Assembly (NCBI GenBank): GCA_944385055.1
Contig: CALWVT010000003.1
Location: 1 to 64,000, forward strand
Reading direction: 5' to 3'
Source of the DNA: an uncultured Clostridia bacterium
Lineage (GTDB): Bacteria > Bacillota > Clostridia > Oscillospirales > Acutalibacteraceae
DNA: 64,000 nt
The translations under genes were made by a program, and so were the position numbers. The notes under the pieces are model-generated. The model saw nothing but the letters and a program-made list of their open reading frames with translations. It was not told the DNA's origin and made no database searches. Of this stretch, positions 15,001 through 23,104 are shown one piece after another (the first letter of the stretch is position 1; each line of letters starts with the position of its first letter).

Positions 15001-17412
15001 ATGAAATACGGTTATTTTGACGACGCCGCCCGGGAATATGTAATCGACCGCCCGGACACCCCCGCCCCCTGGGTAAACTATTTGGGCTCCCCGGAATACG
15101 GGGCCATTCTCTCAAACAACGCGGGCGGCTACAGTTTTGCCCGTTCGGGTGCCAATGGCCGCATCCTGCGGTACGTTTTCAATCAATTCGACCAGCCCGG
15201 CCGGTATCTGTACCTGCGCGACAAGGAAAGCGGGGATTACTGGTCCGCTTCCTGGCAGCCGGTCGGAAAGGATCTGCAGCTTTACAAAAGCAAATGCTGC
15301 CACGGCATGGGCTACACCCGCATGCTGGCATCGTACGCCGGCATCACCTCCGAGGCGACCTACTACGTGCCGGACGGCTGCGCCTATGAGGTGTGGGCGC
15401 TGAAAGTGACGAACACGGACAGCCGTCCCCGCAGCCTGACCTTAACCGGCTACGCCGAATTTACGAACCACAGCAACTATGAACAGGACCAGGTCAATCT
15501 GCAGTACTCCCTGTTTATCGGCCGAACGGTCTTTACCGAAAACCGCTTGATGCAGCAGATTCACGGCAATCTCGACGCGCTCAGCGCCGATGAAAAGGTG
15601 GACGACAAGCGGGTCACCGAGCGATTCTTCGGCTTGGCCGGCGCGCCGGTGGCAAGCTACTGCGGCGACCGGGAGGCATTCCTCGGCCGCTACCACGGCT
15701 ACGGCAACCCCGCCGGCGTCGCGGCCGGCGATCTCGGCAATGTAAACAGCTACAACGAAAACGCGTGCGGCGCACTGTCCTGCACCGTATCGCTCGCCCC
15801 CGGCGAAAGCCGCACGGTGCTGTTCGTACTGGGCATGAAGCCTTCGGACGAGGCGGCGCAAATCCTGGCCCATTACACCGACCCCGCGGCGCAGGTCCAG
15901 CAGGAGGTAGACGCGCTCAAACGGATGTGGTACGCGCGTTTCGACCATTTACAGGTGCACACCCCGGACCCGGCTTTTGACACGATGGTCAACACGTGGA
16001 ACGCCTACAACTGCTTTATCACCTTTGTGTGGTCGCGCGCGGCTTCCCTGATTTACTGCGGCCTGCGCAACGGCTACGGCTACCGCGACACGGTGCAGGA
16101 CATCCAGGGCATTTTGCACCTGGAGCCGGAAATGGCCTGCGAGAAGATTCGCTTCATGCTGTCCGCCCAGGTGGACAATGGCGGCGGCCTGCCGCTCGTC
16201 AAATTCACGCACAATCCCGGCCACGAGGATACGCCGGACGATCTTTCCTACGTGCAGGAAACCGGCCATCCCGCCTACCGCGCAGACGACGCGCTGTGGC
16301 TGTTCCCCACCGTCTATAAATACATTGCCGAAACCGGCAACATTGCCTTCTTAGAGGAAGTCATCCCGTTTGCCAACAAGGGCAGCGCCACCGTTTACGA
16401 CCATTTAAAGCGGGCGATTCAATTCTCGCTGCAGCATCTGGGCCCCCACGGCCTGCCTGCCGGGCTATACGCCGATTGGAACGACTGCCTGCGGCTGGGC
16501 GCAAACGGCGAATCGAGCTTCGTGGCGATGCAGTTCTACTACGCGCTCTCCATTTTGCGCCGGTTCTCGGAAAAGCGCGGCCATACACAGGACACTGCCT
16601 GGCTGGACCGCCTTTTAGACGAATACAGGGAGAAAATCCACCGCCTGTGCTGGGACGGCGACCGGTACATCCGCGGCTTTACCGAGCAGGGTGAGCGCAT
16701 TGGCGCCGCCGGCGATCCAGAAGCAAACCTGTGGCTGAATCCGCAGAGCTGGGCGGTCATCAGCGGCCTGGCCGACCCGGCACAGGCGTCTGTCATCCTA
16801 GACCAGGTGTACACCCGTCTGAACACCGCCTATGGCGCGGTATTGATGGATCCCCCTTACCATACCCACGCGTTTGACGGGGCGCTGGCCGTCATTTATA
16901 ACCCCGGCACGAAGGAAAACGCCGGCGTTTTCTCGCAGACGCAGGGCTGGCTGATTCTGGCCGAGGCGCTGCGGGGCAGCGGCGAGCGCGCGTTTCTGTA
17001 TTTCACGGAAAACGCCCCCGCCGCGCAAAATGACCGCGCCGAGGTGCGGCGCTTAGAGCCCTACTGCTACGGCCAGTTTACGGAAGGCCCCGCAAGCCGC
17101 CACTTTGGCCGCTCCCAGGTGCACTGGCTGACCGGCACAGCTTCCACCGTCATGGTGGGCTGCGTAGAGGGCATCCTGGGCCTGCGTCCGGACTTAGACG
17201 GCCTGCGCCTGGCCCCCGCAATCCCCAAATCGTGGAAATCTTTCTCCATTGAAAAAGACTTCCGCGGCTGCCGGCTGCATATCCGCGTCGAAAACCCGCA
17301 CCAGCGGGAAAGCGGCTGCGAAAGCCTCACGCTCAATGGCAAAACCCTGCCGGAAAATTATATTCCGGCCAGCATGCTACAGAAAGATAACGAGATCCTG
17401 CTTCGTTTATAA
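15001..17412 (+). CDS. GH94 phosphorylase, cellobiose/chitobiose-phosphorylase-like
   Basis: This 803-residue cytoplasmic enzyme carries the classic GH94 start MKYGYFDDAAREYVI, the beta-sandwich motif ISNNAGGYSF-like (here LSNNAGGYSF) and NGYGYRDTVQDIQG. The catalytic segment is LYADWNDCLRLG; its first aspartate is residue 492 and its second is 495. In Vibrio diacetylchitobiose phosphorylase the general acid is, as I recall, Asp492, and the N-terminal segments also look closer to that enzyme than to Clostridium cellobiose phosphorylase. Cellobiose, cellobionate or chitobiose are all possible substrates. It lies 53 bases after the first phosphorylase with an AGGAGA site. A strong terminator follows. 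Confidence 0.9.
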   Translation: MKYGYFDDAAREYVIDRPDTPAPWVNYLGSPEYGAILSNNAGGYSFARSGANGRILRYVFNQFDQPGRYLYLRDKESGDYWSASWQPVGKDLQLYKSKCCHGMGYTRMLASYAGITSEATYYVPDGCAYEVWALKVTNTDSRPRSLTLTGYAEFTNHSNYEQDQVNLQYSLFIGRTVFTENRLMQQIHGNLDALSADEKVDDKRVTERFFGLAGAPVASYCGDREAFLGRYHGYGNPAGVAAGDLGNVNSYNENACGALSCTVSLAPGESRTVLFVLGMKPSDEAAQILAHYTDPAAQVQQEVDALKRMWYARFDHLQVHTPDPAFDTMVNTWNAYNCFITFVWSRAASLIYCGLRNGYGYRDTVQDIQGILHLEPEMACEKIRFMLSAQVDNGGGLPLVKFTHNPGHEDTPDDLSYVQETGHPAYRADDALWLFPTVYKYIAETGNIAFLEEVIPFANKGSATVYDHLKRAIQFSLQHLGPHGLPAGLYADWNDCLRLGANGESSFVAMQFYYALSILRRFSEKRGHTQDTAWLDRLLDEYREKIHRLCWDGDRYIRGFTEQGERIGAAGDPEANLWLNPQSWAVISGLADPAQASVILDQVYTRLNTAYGAVLMDPPYHTHAFDGALAVIYNPGTKENAGVFSQTQGWLILAEALRGSGERAFLYFTENAPAAQNDRAEVRRLEPYCYGQFTEGPASRHFGRSQVHWLTGTASTVMVGCVEGILGLRPDLDGLRLAPAIPKSWKSFSIEKDFRGCRLHIRVENPHQRESGCESLTLNGKTLPENYIPASMLQKDNEILLRL

Positions 17413-17446
17413 GAATTTTTGCAAAATAGATTTACCTTCCGAAAAA

Positions 17447-17494
17447 ACTGCGGGGGCACCGCTTTTTGTAAGCGATGCCCCCGCAGTCTTTTTT
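17447..17494. terminator. Strong bidirectional terminator between convergent genes
   Basis: ACTGCGGGGGCACCGC (17447-17462) pairs with GCGATGCCCCCGCAGT (17472-17487) with one mismatch. T-runs occur in both directions. It ends both the GH94 transcript and the AraC transcript. Confidence 0.9.
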
Positions 17495-17510
17495 ACGATT
17501 CTAAGGCCTT

Positions 17511-18320
17511 TTATGTTTTTTCCGTACCGGTGCCTTCGGTCCCGCCGTCCTTGGCGGCTTCCCCGTCGTCTGTTTCAATATTCCACTCCACCTGGTAGTA
17601 TTTGTCCCGGTATTTTTTCGGCGTCATGCCCACAGAGTCCTTAAACTGCTGGATAAAGTGGCTCTGCGACGAAAAAGCGAGGCGGTTAGCGATGTCGATC
17701 ATCGAATAATTGCTGAAGCGCAAGAGATTCTTCGCCATGTCGATCTTCCGGTCCCGGATATAAGCGCTGACGGAGACCCCGGTTTCCTTTTTGAACAGGC
17801 GGGACAGGTAACTGGCCGAGACGCCGAGCGCCTCCGCCAAATCCTCAATTGTGATGCGCTCTTTGAGATGGGAATAAATGTACTCCTTGCAGGCGTTGAT
17901 ATGTTTGGAGTTCGTGTTATTGCGCTGATATTTGCGCATCTTCTCCGTGTAATCCATCACCATTTCATCGTGCAGCCGGCAGACGCCCGCCTCCGTATGG
18001 ATATCGTCAAGCTGCCGGATATAGAAATCGCTCAATCGGAACGCCTGCTCCAATTCCATACCGTACTGCCGGCACATCCGCGTAATCATGGCCGTAGTGA
18101 CCACAAAATGGTACTTGATATTGGTGACCGGGTCGCGGGAAAGGACCCCTACGCCCTCGCGGTCGACGAACCGTGCCTGTTCACAGTTGCGGCGCACCGT
18201 CTCCACATCGCCGTTGGCCACGGCCCGATAAAACAAAAATTCTTCTGTCGGCTCCCGATGATACATCTCATCCATATCATCGTTTGCCTCAATTAAAAGC
18301 CATTCGTCCTTATAACTCAT
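17511..18320 (-). CDS. AraC-family transcriptional regulator
   Basis: This 269-residue regulator has a C-terminal AraC DNA-binding domain (about residues 145-245) with both helix-turn-helix units. The first is ITIEDLAEALGVSASYLSRL and the second includes SMIDIANRLAFSSQSHFIQQ with the PKKYR end motif. The N-terminal 130 residues form a helical domain without a cupin, as in many clostridial sugar-locus regulators. The last 20 residues are acidic and disordered. A GAGGAGGG site precedes the ATG. It sits convergent to the two GH94 genes and probably controls the sugar locus. Confidence 0.88.
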   Translation of the reverse strand: MSYKDEWLLIEANDDMDEMYHREPTEEFLFYRAVANGDVETVRRNCEQARFVDREGVGVLSRDPVTNIKYHFVVTTAMITRMCRQYGMELEQAFRLSDFYIRQLDDIHTEAGVCRLHDEMVMDYTEKMRKYQRNNTNSKHINACKEYIYSHLKERITIEDLAEALGVSASYLSRLFKKETGVSVSAYIRDRKIDMAKNLLRFSNYSMIDIANRLAFSSQSHFIQQFKDSVGMTPKKYRDKYYQVEWNIETDDGEAAKDGGTEGTGTEKT

Positions 18321-18554
18321 TGCTGCTTGCCCTCCTCAAGACAGTCGGCTGTGCAAGTCCGGAAAAGGAGAGTCGTCGGCCGCCGGCCAAGCGGCACGGC
18401 CCGGACTATATAGGAAAAGCCTTTCCTTTTCTTAATTATATCACAAATTCTATCACAAAAGACATGCAAAAAGACAGATTTGCCCTTTAAAATACGCCGC
18501 CTTTCAAAAAGACGCAGAAGCGGCCTCTCCCCGAAAACGGCATCCAAAAGCAAA

Positions 18555-18580
18555 AAAGGCGCCCCCGCAGGAGCGCCTTT
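18555..18580 (-). terminator. Terminator of the lipoprotein gene
   Basis: AAAGGCGC (18555-18562) pairs with GCGCCTTT (18573-18580). On the minus strand it is followed by a TTTTTT run, just after the lipoprotein stop. The rest of the 18321-18604 gap is the AraC promoter region; I see no other gene in it. Confidence 0.75.
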
Positions 18581-18604
18581 CCATGCTGAAATTCGTATAC
18601 CCTT

Positions 18605-19216
18605 TTACGCGTGAAACGCCTGGAATTTCTCGACAGCTTCCTTGCGGCGCGCGTCGTGGTCGAGGTATTTCTCGCTCTCTTTATTTGTGTTCGTCGAAAG
18701 CTCGGTGTCTTTATACACCATCACATACTTCGAATTGCTGCTCAAATACGCCTCGACATCCGTGTCAAAGACCGTAAAGGTGCCCTTCTCCTTGATCTGC
18801 TGGAGAACCTTCTCACCCGTCTCGTCGAGGTTTGCGGGATCGTATTCATACAGCTCAATCGTCACGTTGTCCGAACCGTCATAGCTGCCCGTATAGCGCT
18901 TGCCGGAAACGGCACCGATGATCTGCGCCTGCATGATATTCGAATTGCTCGCGGTCAGCCCCAGCGTCGAGGGTGCGGTATAGTCCTTTTCGATATAGCC
19001 GAGGTCTTTCATGTAGCTTGCAAGGCCTTCAAGCGTGTTGTCATAACTCGTAGCGTCGCCGGAAGGCTGCGTGCTTTCCGTCTGCACCTCGCTGGTGGTG
19101 CTGCTGCTCACAGCGGAAACCACATTGCCCTGGCCGTCCGTTTGTACATCGTTGCCGCAGCCCGCCGCCGCTACCAGCAGCATTGCGGCCGCCGCTAAAA
19201 TCCATACTTTTTTCAT
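18605..19216 (-). CDS. Small lipoprotein of unknown function
   Basis: The 203-residue protein has a lipoprotein signal peptide (MKKVWILAAAAMLLVAAAGC, Cys20). A Ser/Thr-rich linker and a compact alpha/beta domain of about 140 residues follow, with a repeated pattern of Tyr-rich strands (VTIELYEYDPANLD; YVMVYKDTELS). The ATG at 19216 was chosen because it opens the signal peptide; the frame is open 39 codons further upstream without a signal sequence. It is a single-gene unit ending at the hairpin at 18555. Similar lipoproteins are common in gut Clostridia and uncharacterised. Confidence 0.75.
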   Translation of the reverse strand: MKKVWILAAAAMLLVAAAGCGNDVQTDGQGNVVSAVSSSTTSEVQTESTQPSGDATSYDNTLEGLASYMKDLGYIEKDYTAPSTLGLTASNSNIMQAQIIGAVSGKRYTGSYDGSDNVTIELYEYDPANLDETGEKVLQQIKEKGTFTVFDTDVEAYLSSNSKYVMVYKDTELSTNTNKESEKYLDHDARRKEAVEKFQAFHA

Positions 19217-19280
19217 AAGGGGAACCGTCCTTCCGGTAAATCTGAAAACCCTGGCAAATGAGGATGCCCTAGATAGACGA

Positions 19281-19303
19281 AAAACCGCTGCGAGAGCGGT
19301 TTT
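19281..19303 (-). terminator. Terminator of the tRNA operon
   Basis: AAAACCGCT (19281-19289) pairs with AGCGGTTTT (19295-19303), and on the minus strand a T-run follows. It lies just downstream of tRNA-Val. Confidence 0.8.
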
Positions 19304-19323
19304 CCAACACAGAGATGTTTGTT

Positions 19324-19400
19324 TGGTGGACACGAGGGGACTCGAACCCTTGACCTCTCGCGTGTGAGGCGAGCGCTCTAACCAGCTGAGCTACGCGTCC
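19324..19400 (-). tRNA. tRNA-Val (CAC)
   Basis: On the minus strand the acceptor stem GGACGCG pairs with CGTGTCC, followed by discriminator A and an encoded CCA. The D-arm AGCTCAGCTGGTTAGAGC and the TPsiC loop GGTTCGAGTCC are standard. The anticodon loop is CTCACAC, so the anticodon is CAC (valine, GUG codons). It is the third and last tRNA of the operon. Confidence 0.95.
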
Positions 19401-19427
19401 ACAAAAACAAGAATGAAAAAATATAAA

Positions 19428-19502
19428 TGGTGACCCGGATGGGATTCGAACCCATGAACCCGCCGTGAAAGGGCGGTGTCTTAACCGCTTGACGACCGGG
19501 CC
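19428..19502 (-). tRNA. tRNA-Glu (UUC)
   Basis: On the minus strand the acceptor GGCCCGG pairs with CCGGGTC, followed by ACCA with CCA encoded. The anticodon loop CTTTCAC gives UUC, for glutamate. The D-arm (TCGTCAAGCGGTTAAGAC) is the usual glutamate form. It is the middle gene of the operon. Confidence 0.95.
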
Positions 19503-19509
19503 ATAAGAC

Positions 19510-19531
19510 GGGACCCAAACGTATGGGTCCC
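19510..19531. other. Hairpin between tRNA-Met and tRNA-Glu
   Basis: GGGACCCA (19510-19517) and TGGGTCCC (19524-19531) form a perfect 8-bp stem with a 6-base loop in the spacer between two tRNAs. There is no U-run, so it is more likely an RNA-processing signal than a terminator (inference). Confidence 0.6.
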
Positions 19532-19543
19532 GCATTCTCATTT

Positions 19544-19620
19544 TGGTAGCGGCAATAGGATTCGAACCTATGACACTTCGGGTATGAACCGAATGCTCTA
19601 GCCAACTGAGCTATGCCGCC
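19544..19620 (-). tRNA. tRNA-Met (CAU)
   Basis: On the minus strand the acceptor GGCGGCA pairs with TGCCGCT (one G-U pair at the end), followed by A and encoded CCA. The anticodon loop TTCATAC gives CAU. The acceptor, D-arm and variable loop resemble elongator tRNA-Met more than initiator tRNA; a tRNA-Ile2 (lysidine-modified) reading is less likely. First gene of the operon. Confidence 0.92.
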
Positions 19621-19652
19621 AAATGACTGCACCAACATGTGGAGCGTTATTC

Positions 19653-19681
19653 ATTATACCTTGTCCTTTTCTGTTTGTCAA
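19653..19681 (-). promoter_or_regulatory. Consensus sigma-70 promoter of the tRNA operon
   Basis: On the minus strand TTGACA (19676-19681) and TATAAT (19653-19658) are both perfect and separated by 17 bp. They lie about 33 bases upstream of tRNA-Met, as expected for a strong stable-RNA promoter. Confidence 0.92.
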
Positions 19682-19883
19682 GGGGGTCGAACGGATTTTT
19701 TTCATTTTCTCTTGCGCAAACCGGCAAAATCTGCTGCCTTTTTCTGATTTTTGGCCTTTCGTATCCATTGGATCTTTCTTTTTCGATCCTTTCGCAGGCC
19801 GCGCCGGGCCCAAAAAAGAGTAGCGCCTCTGCGGAAACGATGGTATCATAAAGACACTGTCAGGAAAAGGAGGCCTTTGGCCT

Positions 19884-22064
19884 ATGAATCAAACAGCCGA
19901 ACTTGCGTATCTCAAAGCGGCGCTGCCCGAAGATTGGGCGCAGTACCCCGCAACCTTTTTCGAAACCTGCGCCGCTCACGCCCGGTGGCTGCGCGAACAT
20001 GTTCCGTGGTGCCGCGCGCTGCCCGAAGAGGCCTATTTCCAATACGTCGTCTGCCCGCGCGTCAACGACGAAGCCCTTCTGCCGCACCGGAAACGCTTCT
20101 TTTCGCTTTTGTGGGACCGTGTGCGCGGCAAAAGCGAAACGGAGGCCGTACTCGAAGTCAACCGCTGGTGCCACGAACACGCGAGCTACGAGCCGCAGGA
20201 CGCGCGCACGGCCGCACCGATCACCGTGTTTTCCTGCGGCAGCGGCCGCTGCGGCGAGGAATCCGCGTTCCTGGTCGCCGCGCTGCGCAGCGTCGGGCTC
20301 GCCGCCCGGCAGGTGTATGTGCCGCGCTGGTCGCACTGCGACGACAACCACGCATGGGTCGAGGCCCTGTGCGAAGGGCAGTGGCACTTTCTCGGCGCGT
20401 GCGAGCCGGAATGTACCCTCGACCGCGGCTGGTTCCAGACGGCCGCCTCGCGCGCGATACTCGTCCACAGCCGCACATTCGGCCCCGCTGAAGACGAAGC
20501 CCTGCACGGGGAAGCGCTCGGTTTGGACGGTCAGGCGCGCCTGCACAACCAGACCGCCCGCTACGCAAAGACGAAGCGCTGCACCTTCTTCGCCGCGCCG
20601 CGGGAAACCATCACGCTCGAAGTCTTCAACGAGGCGCGCTTCTGCCCGATTGCCGCACTGCCCGCCGGGGATGACGGCCGCGTCACCGTCGAGCTCGGCC
20701 TTGGCGACCTTCACCTGACGGCCGGGGACAAGGAAGCGTTCTTCCACGGCGAAACGGAATCCACCGCTGTGCTGCATACCCCCACGCCAAAACCGGGCTG
20801 GCATCCATTTTCCTTTGATGCGCCGCAGGGGCGGGAAACCGCCGCCCCCCTCTCCCCTGCGCAGCGCCAGGCGCGCGAAGCCATGCTCGCACACGGCGAC
20901 GCAATCCGCAAGCGGCGCATTGCGGGCATGTTCGACGCCCGGCGCGCCGCCGCCCATCCGGCGTGCGCGGCGCTATTGCAAAAAGCCCGCGGGAATTTTG
21001 ACACGCTGTGCACGTTTCTCGAGGAGAGCCCGGACCCGCTGCGTGCGGCGCTGCTGGGCACGCTTTCCGAGAAAGACCTGCGGGATGTGCCGCTTTCCGT
21101 GCTCGACTTTCACTTGCGCCGCGCGCGGCCGTGGCAGGGGAAATTCCCGAAAGCCGTATTCGAACGCGCGCTTTTGTGCCCGCGCATCGAAAATGAACCG
21201 CTGTCCGACTGGAGCCGCCCGCTGCCGGGAACTCTCGGAAAGGTCGCGTCCCTGCGCAAACAGGGCACGCCGGCGTACCTGCGCGCGCTCGACGGCGCCG
21301 TCATGGTCTGGGACGGGGAGGGCTTCCGGCCCCTTTCCCCCGAACAAACCGGCCGTGTGCGGTTCCAAAAGGCGCCGGACGCGCGGCTTTCCTTCCGGCA
21401 AAACTGGTCGTTGTCGTATTGGGACGGCGCCGCGTGGCGCGAACGCATGCTTTCGGACGATTGGCAGGAAAATGTGTTCGAAACCGAACTGCCCGCCGGC
21501 CGCTACCGCGTGCTGCTCTCCGCGCGCCTGCCGGGCGGCGGCCAGCTCGCAAAGCGGTGCCTATTCGACGTGCGGGAAGGGGAAACCGATTCCCTCCCCC
21601 TCGAATTGCCGCAAGTGCATTTAAAGGATCTTTTGTTTTCGCGCGCCCTGCCGCTGCCGGAACTTGTCCCGCCGCCCGGGAAGCCGGCGCTGCTGTGCTG
21701 GCTCGAAGAGGGCGCCGAGCCCACCGAACACGTGCTGCGGGAATGCCTCGCGGCGCTGCCCGCGCTGCGGGCACTGCCGGTCACGGTACGGGTTTTCGTG
21801 CGCGGAAAGACGGCCCTCAAGCAGCCGACACTCGCCGCCGTCCTCGCGGCATGGGACGGCATCTCTGTGGAAACCGCCGGCTGGGCTTATACGGCCGCAT
21901 GTACCGCGCGGCATTTAGGACTCGAACCCGAACGCTTCCCGCTGCTCGTCGCGTGCGGCAGGGACGGCCGGGCGGCGTACGCCTCTGCGGGGTATGAAGT
22001 CGGCGCGGTGGACCTTCTGCGGCGGATTTTAGAATTCCTATGCGGACAATCCACCGAAAAATAA
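19884..22064 (+). CDS. Large transglutaminase-like domain protein
   Basis: This 726-residue protein has a transglutaminase/cysteine-protease core at about residues 85-185. The probable catalytic cysteine is in SGRCGEESAF (Cys123) and the histidine is in CDDNHAWVE (His156). The third residue would lie in LGACEPE, where an acidic residue replaces the usual Asp context. The rest (about 200-726) looks like beta-sandwich and thioredoxin-like segments without a recognisable family. There is no signal peptide, so it appears cytosolic. GGAGG precedes the ATG. It is a single-gene unit with very GC-rich codon use. It may be a peptidase or a peptide-modifying enzyme; the substrate is unknown. Confidence 0.8.
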   Translation: MNQTAELAYLKAALPEDWAQYPATFFETCAAHARWLREHVPWCRALPEEAYFQYVVCPRVNDEALLPHRKRFFSLLWDRVRGKSETEAVLEVNRWCHEHASYEPQDARTAAPITVFSCGSGRCGEESAFLVAALRSVGLAARQVYVPRWSHCDDNHAWVEALCEGQWHFLGACEPECTLDRGWFQTAASRAILVHSRTFGPAEDEALHGEALGLDGQARLHNQTARYAKTKRCTFFAAPRETITLEVFNEARFCPIAALPAGDDGRVTVELGLGDLHLTAGDKEAFFHGETESTAVLHTPTPKPGWHPFSFDAPQGRETAAPLSPAQRQAREAMLAHGDAIRKRRIAGMFDARRAAAHPACAALLQKARGNFDTLCTFLEESPDPLRAALLGTLSEKDLRDVPLSVLDFHLRRARPWQGKFPKAVFERALLCPRIENEPLSDWSRPLPGTLGKVASLRKQGTPAYLRALDGAVMVWDGEGFRPLSPEQTGRVRFQKAPDARLSFRQNWSLSYWDGAAWRERMLSDDWQENVFETELPAGRYRVLLSARLPGGGQLAKRCLFDVREGETDSLPLELPQVHLKDLLFSRALPLPELVPPPGKPALLCWLEEGAEPTEHVLRECLAALPALRALPVTVRVFVRGKTALKQPTLAAVLAAWDGISVETAGWAYTAACTARHLGLEPERFPLLVACGRDGRAAYASAGYEVGAVDLLRRILEFLCGQSTEK

Positions 22065-22069
22065 AGAAA

Positions 22070-22103
22070 AAGGGCGCCCCACAAAACGCGGGACGCGCTT
22101 TTT
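22070..22103. terminator. Imperfect terminator between convergent genes
   Basis: A GC-rich inverted repeat (GCGCCCC against GGGACGC, with one mismatch) is followed by CTTTTTT on the plus strand and an A-run upstream. It separates the transglutaminase-like gene from the nitroreductase gene. Confidence 0.5.
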
Positions 22104-22843
22104 TATGCCTGTTCGTCCGCGCGAAACGGCTCTAAATAAACCGCGACGGAGCGGGCCATTTCCCTGGAAAACGCGGCGTTAAACTTAATGTCGCAAAAGC
22201 GTTGGAGCCATTCTGCATACGGCCGCGGCCCGGCCTTGTAGCCGAGCGCGTCCCGAAGTTCCCCGGCGTCCAAGCGGTGGTACGTATTTTCGTGCACAAC
22301 GGCCGAAAGCGGCTGCCGGCGGGATTTTTGGCGCTCCATCTGCCCCGCCGCCGGGTAACCGAACACGACCATCGCGGCCGGCAGGACGTAATCGGGCAGA
22401 TGCAAAAGTTTGCGGTGGGTTTCGCACTGCTCTAAAATATCGCCGATATAGCACGAGCCGATGCCGAGACTCCACGCGGCCGTCACGGCGTTCTGCGCGG
22501 CGATGTTTGCGTCGGAAAACGCGAGCAGCAGATCGCCCTCACGCGGACGCCGGGGATTACAGCCGCCGCTCTCAAATGCGTCGTACCATTTCTGGCAGTC
22601 GGCGCAAAAAAGCAGGATCATCGGCGCTTTTGCGATAAATGGCTGGTGGTCGCACGTTTCGGCGAGCGTATCCTTGAGTTTCTGGTCGGTGATGTCGAGA
22701 ATCTGATACATCTGCTGGTTGCCGGCCGTCGGCGCGGCGCAGGCGGCCTCTAAAATCATGCGCTTTTCCGCCTCGGGGATCGGGCGGTTTTCGTATGCGC
22801 GCACGGATTTCCGTTCCATCAACTGCTTGATTGTTTCGTTCAT
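22103..22843 (-). CDS. Nitroreductase family protein (NfsA/FRP type)
   Basis: This 246-residue FMN-dependent enzyme opens with the FMN-phosphate motif MERKSVRAYENRPIP. AACAAPTAGNQQMYQI then lines the flavin site, and WSLGIGSCYIGDI carries the redox-site region. The C-terminal extension (QKSRRQPLSAVVHENTYH) is typical of the larger NfsA/FRP type. It probably reduces quinones, nitro compounds or flavins with NAD(P)H. It stands alone and convergent to the transglutaminase gene. Its start at 22843 follows an AGGAGG-containing stretch. Confidence 0.9.
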   Translation of the reverse strand: MNETIKQLMERKSVRAYENRPIPEAEKRMILEAACAAPTAGNQQMYQILDITDQKLKDTLAETCDHQPFIAKAPMILLFCADCQKWYDAFESGGCNPRRPREGDLLLAFSDANIAAQNAVTAAWSLGIGSCYIGDILEQCETHRKLLHLPDYVLPAAMVVFGYPAAGQMERQKSRRQPLSAVVHENTYHRLDAGELRDALGYKAGPRPYAEWLQRFCDIKFNAAFSREMARSVAVYLEPFRADEQA

Positions 22844-22953
22844 AAAAACGGCCTCCTTTTTTGCATTCTACATTCTATCACACCGCATGTATTTTTTCAA
22901 AACTTCACAACCTCTTCCCGCGTACACGCCCCCTTTTTTGGAGAGCTGTCCGC

Positions 22954-23038
22954 TTGCGGCGTTAAAAGAAATCTGCTAGAATAAAAAAGACGTAAAATGT
23001 CGCCTTACCACAGTCGGACGGTAGGGCGGCATTTTTTT
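22954..23038 (+). promoter_or_regulatory. Promoter followed at once by a terminator-like hairpin (attenuator-type leader)
   Basis: TTGCGG (22954-22959) and TAGAAT (22977-22982) are 17 bp apart. Only about 14 bases later a hairpin starts: ATGTCGCCTTACC (22997-23009) pairs with GGTAGGGCGGCAT (23020-23032) through Watson-Crick and G-U pairs. Seven Ts follow. The next gene starts at 23105. No gene upstream on this strand would need this terminator, so it could be a short terminated RNA or a regulated leader of the DUF2798-like gene. Confidence 0.5.
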
Positions 23039-23104
23039 GTTTTCGGGATGTTTTGCGTACCGAAAAATAATTTATAAAATACTTTAAAAAGGAGCCTTAA
23101 AAAC

